Part shown: piece after piece, positions 59,610-64,000 of the stretch
How the letters are laid out: the number at the start of each line of letters is the position of its first letter
Position numbering within the stretch: the first letter of the stretch is position 1
From: Lineus longissimus
Lineage: Eukaryota > Nemertea > Pilidiophora > Heteronemertea > Lineidae
Direction: 5' to 3'
Length of the DNA: 64,000 nt
Assembly: GCF_910592395.1 (NCBI RefSeq)
Contig: NC_088312.1
Location: 13,580,001 to 13,644,000 of the forward strand
Notes under the pieces: model-generated
The model's database searches: none
The model's input: the letters and a program-made list of their open reading frames with translations, nothing else
Told to the model about the DNA's origin: nothing
Position numbers and translations under genes: made by a program

Positions 59610-61315
59610 CCGGCTGCACCCTCCAGAAGTCCGCTCCCGTAACTTGTGAAATGGGTGCGAAAGTACGGGTATGAGTGCTTGCAATCTGTTCTATTTCTGG
59701 TACACCACGGTCGATGGGGATAAATTAGGGACGTTTCGGAAACATCAGATTTGATAAGAACCCACTCGAAGGGCGGCCTTCCGTGCCAAAGCAACCGCTG
59801 TTGGGTACTTTCATTAAAAAGCATAAACCATCATTCAGCTGTCACATCAGCAAATATTTATTTATCAAAAACTATCGCATCGTTGGGAAGAGGAAAGGTG
59901 CAAGTACTAATTACCAATTAGCGGCATCTAAATTATTAACTGATGCTGTGCTATGGATAGGATTGTAGCCAGTGTGATAGGATGATACGTATTCCGTGGT
60001 TTGGATAAGATAAGTAATTGTGTGTCAATTGTGAGTGTGCTTTAAATTTGGCCACAACGGTAGTAAACGCAATAAACTTAGCAACCTCATTACAGAAGTA
60101 GCCGGCCACTTAGAGGTTTTTTCTTCTCCAACATCTAAACGCATCGGTGTAATGTATCAATCAAAACAAATCTAGTGAAACCTATTAACAATGTTTGCAA
60201 AGATTGATTATACAACCTCAGTCTCGGAATTATCCTTGTAAAATAGGCATTCAAGATCCCGGCCATTAGGCGTGTAAGGGAACATGATATAAAATACGTT
60301 GACTCATGCAATTAATCTTCGAAACATAAATCGTTTACGGTTATCTTTTTGTACACGTTGCTCTAGGTAGTTTAATTCAATTAGGTTTGTGTTTTGCTAT
60401 GCGATGCACTGTGTTGTTGCGAATTTTAATAACCTCATTAGCGTGATCGTCAGCAGATCTGACACTAATTCCAATTTACTGAGCAGTATTTGTAGTGCTA
60501 TGGTTGTTGTGGTATAGGGTGTAAACTAAAACAAGGGCCCGTTAAAAGGTCGTGTATTTGGAATATTTCAAATGACCCCGTCGAAAGGGGTTATATCGAA
60601 TGAGCCACAAAAAAGGGTTGTATAGAACTGCATTTTTGTACTAAAAACGAAATTGAGAGCGTGAGAGAACTGCAGTTTTGATGTATGCCATATTGGCTAC
60701 AGATCTTGGGCATGCCTCGAATAAGATTGATTAAACAAGACTCATAAAAAGGAAAGTAAAATTTTGTGGCGTAATGAAGGTGACGTGACGTTTGTGTTGC
60801 CAAAAACACGATACCAGTATTAAAAGTAGAACTGTGTAGAAGGCATAGGGACTCCAATGGTGTGTTTTACACCCATTAATAAATGGATATTTGCCACATT
60901 CCGTCCACGTATCAAATATTAAATGGGAAGCAACACTCTCAAAACGTTTTAGTAGCAAAATGCGGCGGTAAATCTACGTTATGATATAAATGGCCATTCG
61001 TCTCTCCTAAAATAAAATGTGGAGTTACCAGCTTTATATATTATAGTTGTACCAAGAAGTAATAACGATCAAGAATATGGAAGCAATTCTATCACGAGTA
61101 ACCAAATTCTAACGGGGCCATTACAAGATAAATCAGCTTCAATCCAAATGATACCCCTCTTATTCGCTGAATGTTGCCTGATTTTTGTCACAAATTATGA
61201 CTTCAAATGGTTTGACCATGAGTTAAGAGTGCTTCCAACTCCGCTAAGACATAAGGGTGCTCATTATCACGGCCTCGCACGTCGTACACGTATGATTTCG
61301 CACGAGGACGAAATA
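59610..61315. other. No exon recognised; probably intronic
   Basis: Downstream of the receptor exon I see only AT-rich sequence with short frames. The next mGluR block (GSDGW and following) is not present in any frame that I could find. Confidence 0.4.
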
Positions 61316-61317
61316 AC

Positions 61318-62780
61318 CTATATATATATTTCTTTATTTCCTCCTTGTTAGAAGATTACAGAACAACAGTAATGTATAGTTATTTACAGCATGCAACAAA
61401 TCAAAATTGCACGAGACAAATCAAGAAATTAAAGTAAAGGTGTCTCTGAAATATTTCGCCTTAAACATTTCCTCACGGCCGCCAGGTGGCGGCAGTAACA
61501 CCCAGAACTTGTGACATTTCCTCAAAATCGAGGCTATCTGTTTGCCTCCCCAACAATGTTTCGACCAAATCACTGTCCAACATATTCCCCAGTTCGCTTC
61601 TAACATTAACATCGCATTTTTGCTCAATGCTGTCCCAAAACCGGTCCCTGTTACTGCTAAAGGCAGTGCATTGACAAAAAAGTGAACTTGAGGGTCCGTG
61701 TAGACGCTGTTACATTGTTCGCAGGATTTTTCGGTTGGTTCGACACGCAGTGTACACAACTTTGCCAGAAAGGCATAATTTGATGCTAAGTTCGGATCGT
61801 TCTTTGCACAAATCCAGAGCATAGACGGAAAGTCTAGAGACTTTTCAATGTTCAGTATTCTCTGATGGCCATTTTCTTGGCAGTCTAACACAAATCGTTT
61901 ATTTTCAAACAGTAATGTTGCTTCGTTCACTATAATTTTCCAGATTCCTTTATCTGGAAAGCTACATGTATCCGATTCAAAGTAATCGGTCAGATATTCA
62001 CGGCAATTATATTTGTCCATAAGATTTACGAGGTTTGGAACATGGCCTAAACTTTTATTACTGTCTTTATCCGCACGTTCGACCATATTGGCATATCGGC
62101 ATTTTAGAACTTTCAAAGGAAGGGAATTTTCAGACATTTTTGCAAGTTGCCCGAAAAATTGCAAACACCTTCTGTCCAAGTAACACTGTAGCGTAGGACT
62201 GCCTATCATTGCTTGGCACACGGTTGTGCTCGTTAGCCGATTAAATTCTTGCATCCTTTTAAGACAGTAACGGTGGGCTCTTTCTAGAATTTAAAGCTCT
62301 GAGAGAGCAATTTCCTGACACCAAATTTCAGCTCCATAAAGAGCTCTGGGAAGGCAAATCGTTCTGTACAAGTTGTGGCTTATTATTGGGCTGAAACCAC
62401 TTGGCTGCTGGTTTGGCCCAATTATGCTCATGAGCGTATTCTTCAGTTTCTGAGCAGCTTCAATAGTTCGCTGCGTAGACTTTAAGGATTTATCAACTAG
62501 TATCCCGAGGTGAACATGAGAGGATTTTTCATTGACCGACTGGTTACCTAGCGCCCATTTCCTTTCATTTTTAGTTCGCTTCCATTGCGCAGCGGTTTCC
62601 CCTAGAACTATAACACAGCATTTTTCGGCATTGTAGTCATAGCGCCACTTGACTGAATACCGAAACGAACATTACATCATCCTATCAAGGCCACATTTTG
62701 CGAGAGAGAGCAACGTGAGATCATCTGCGTGACACGGGAATGGCTTTCTTGGCCTGTCTGAAGTTCCAAATTCTTGGTCT
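61318..62780 (-). pseudogene. 5'-truncated non-LTR retrotransposon (reverse transcriptase C-terminal half)
   Basis: Minus-strand coding begins near 62760 with PRKPFPCHADDLTLLSLAKC, where HADD corresponds to the catalytic Y/F-x-DD motif of reverse transcriptases. It continues with KWRYDYNAEKCCVIVLGE, SSHVHLGILVDKS (the 'xxxLG' block), SHNLYRTICLPRALYGAEIW, then ILERAHRYCLKRMQEFNRLT, YLDRRCLQFFGQLAKM and a Cys/His pair CEQCNSVYTDPQVHFF near the C terminus. Stop codons interrupt near 62668 (after LDRMM) and near 62289. The final frame, 62254-61421, is intact for 277 codons. After the stop, about 100 bp of 3' UTR ends in GGAGGAAATAAAGAAATATA near 61320. The upstream RT fingers and endonuclease are missing, i.e. 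5' truncation. Class: CR1/L2-like or a related LINE, not certain. Confidence 0.8.
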
Positions 62781-62784
62781 TATT

Positions 62785-64000
62785 TCATTCCTGTTTGTAC
62801 ATGTACTTACTGAACCAACGAGCGAGCGCGGTCTCAAACCCAACCAAACATTCTGAAACATGTGCTTTTGGACGGGCATATGACAGGTCTACAGCCCTCA
62901 CGCAACATCAGCACTGCATTCTGTTTCTGACATTTCCTCTCCAACTACTAGTGCCGCCAACTCGATCAAGTAACATGCCAAGTGTTATTGACATTTTCCG
63001 GCACAACGTCTCAACCCGTGCCTGATTTCATCGACCATTAAATTGCCATATCACTCCTTCCTCGATCTGTTATATAGTGTGATCAGCATCACTTGCTAAT
63101 TCCACGACGGATTCCCGCAGGCACACCGCAAAAAACAAGCTTAATGCCACCACCATTAGTCGTCACTTGTTCACGTAGAATACGTTTAAAACATTCTACG
63201 AAGTGTAAATGGGGCTTATTAAACCTCACTTCGATACAATCACGTATGAATATCATTAAAAAGTTTCATGATGTCATATAACTACGACGAACTTCTTTCG
63301 TTGAAATACATCATAAACTGTGCATGTTGCTTCACTGACTGTTTTGGCTTGTACTTAACACATATGCGCGTGTAAACATATTTCGCGACTGCTAGTTTTA
63401 GCTGGCTGTTCTTGCGCCAGCAGAAGATAAGAATATACATGTACATCATAAGTCATCCCACTCTGACTTATCTTCCTATAAAGTAAGTCCCCTTGGGGGT
63501 AAAACATTGTACAATGTACGTAGCTTATATCCAAAAAAATGTACATTTTGTTCGTCTCGAAAAATGTATCATATCTGAGATCATGATACATTTGACATGT
63601 TTGTTGAGAAAGGCAGGAACACTTTTGTGTATGAGCCAGACTGCATCGAAAGTGTTTGTCGCTTGTGCTTGAAGTACATTTTTGAAGATAGTTTGCATCA
63701 GTCTAAGAGAACATCGTCTTTTTAGGGGACAAATTGTTGCAAGTGACATTCAATATGTTCAAATTTATATTCATGACCCTTTCTACATTGTATTTGAAGT
63801 AATTTGTCATGATAATAAGAGCATTTCTACGTTGCACCTGAAATGTTGTCGCGAATGAGAGGTTTTTTAAAATTTGCCCACGGCTTATTTGGGCTGTAAC
63901 CATAAGTAGAATTTCTATAAAGCCTATTATCTTCTTTAAAAAGGCCAGATTCCGCAATTGAGTAACACAAAGCAAAAAAAGTCACCAACATTCCCTTTTG
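62785..64000. other. No recognisable gene
   Basis: Short frames on both strands up to 90 codons, no motifs, no repeat ends identified before the window closes. Confidence 0.35.

Overview
The window is nuclear DNA of a eukaryote, most likely a marine invertebrate animal. It is AT-rich and mostly non-coding, with spliced genes (GT...AG introns). It carries a recognisable exon of a metabotropic glutamate receptor and is full of remnants of animal-type transposons (pogo, Harbinger, Helentron, mariner-like MITEs, non-LTR retrotransposons). I cannot name the species; amphioxus, hemichordates, echinoderms and lophotrochozoans would all fit. I found no operons, rRNA, convincing tRNA or CRISPR.

The only confident host-gene piece is one exon of a class C GPCR (mGluR ligand-binding domain) at 59322-59568 on the + strand. 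The start of this exon, with its splice acceptor, is duplicated 109 bp upstream. A degenerate minus-strand gene at about 31055-32187 looks like a condensation / O-acyltransferase-fold protein (HHxxxD motif) and is broken by several frameshifts.

The rest is dominated by mobile DNA. (1) 5278-6475 and 49959-50785 are two inverted copies of one TIR element, each with a perfect 9-bp target-site duplication; the first is nested inside an older MITE-like repeat. (2) 10548-10756 is a fold-back mariner-type MITE with TA target sites. (3) 17221-20417 is a complete pogo-type element with ~28-bp TIRs, TA target-site duplication and a four-exon minus-strand transposase gene carrying one visible nonsense codon. 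(4) 24724-25634 (-), 26521-27656 (+) and 47061-48737 (-) are three copies of one Helentron-like (Helitron) family. They share 5' AGCTCACC-type and 3' palindromic ends, and two still encode pieces of an endonuclease/exonuclease/phosphatase domain. (5) 33059-37246 is a complete PIF/Harbinger element with TIRs, a 3-bp duplication, a frameshifted transposase (+) and a three-exon Myb-like partner gene (-) facing it. (6) 39438-44194 (-) is a decayed transposase-like gene with a PHD-type zinc finger. A 1.55-kb TIR element (42129-43676), packed with CAGTG/CAGTCA subterminal motifs, sits inside its coding sequence. (7) Non-LTR retrotransposon 3' fragments lie at 1141-1610 (+), 25690-25960 (-) and 61320-62780 (-).

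The elements do not form a pathway; the window is an accessory, repeat-dense intronic or intergenic landscape. In the two two-component elements the parts do belong together: Harbinger transposase and Myb-like protein are convergent within one TIR pair, and all pogo exons lie within one TIR pair. Long stretches, notably 10.8-17.2 kb, 27.7-31.0 kb, 44.3-46.8 kb, 52.4-57.1 kb and 62.8-64.0 kb, show nothing I can identify.
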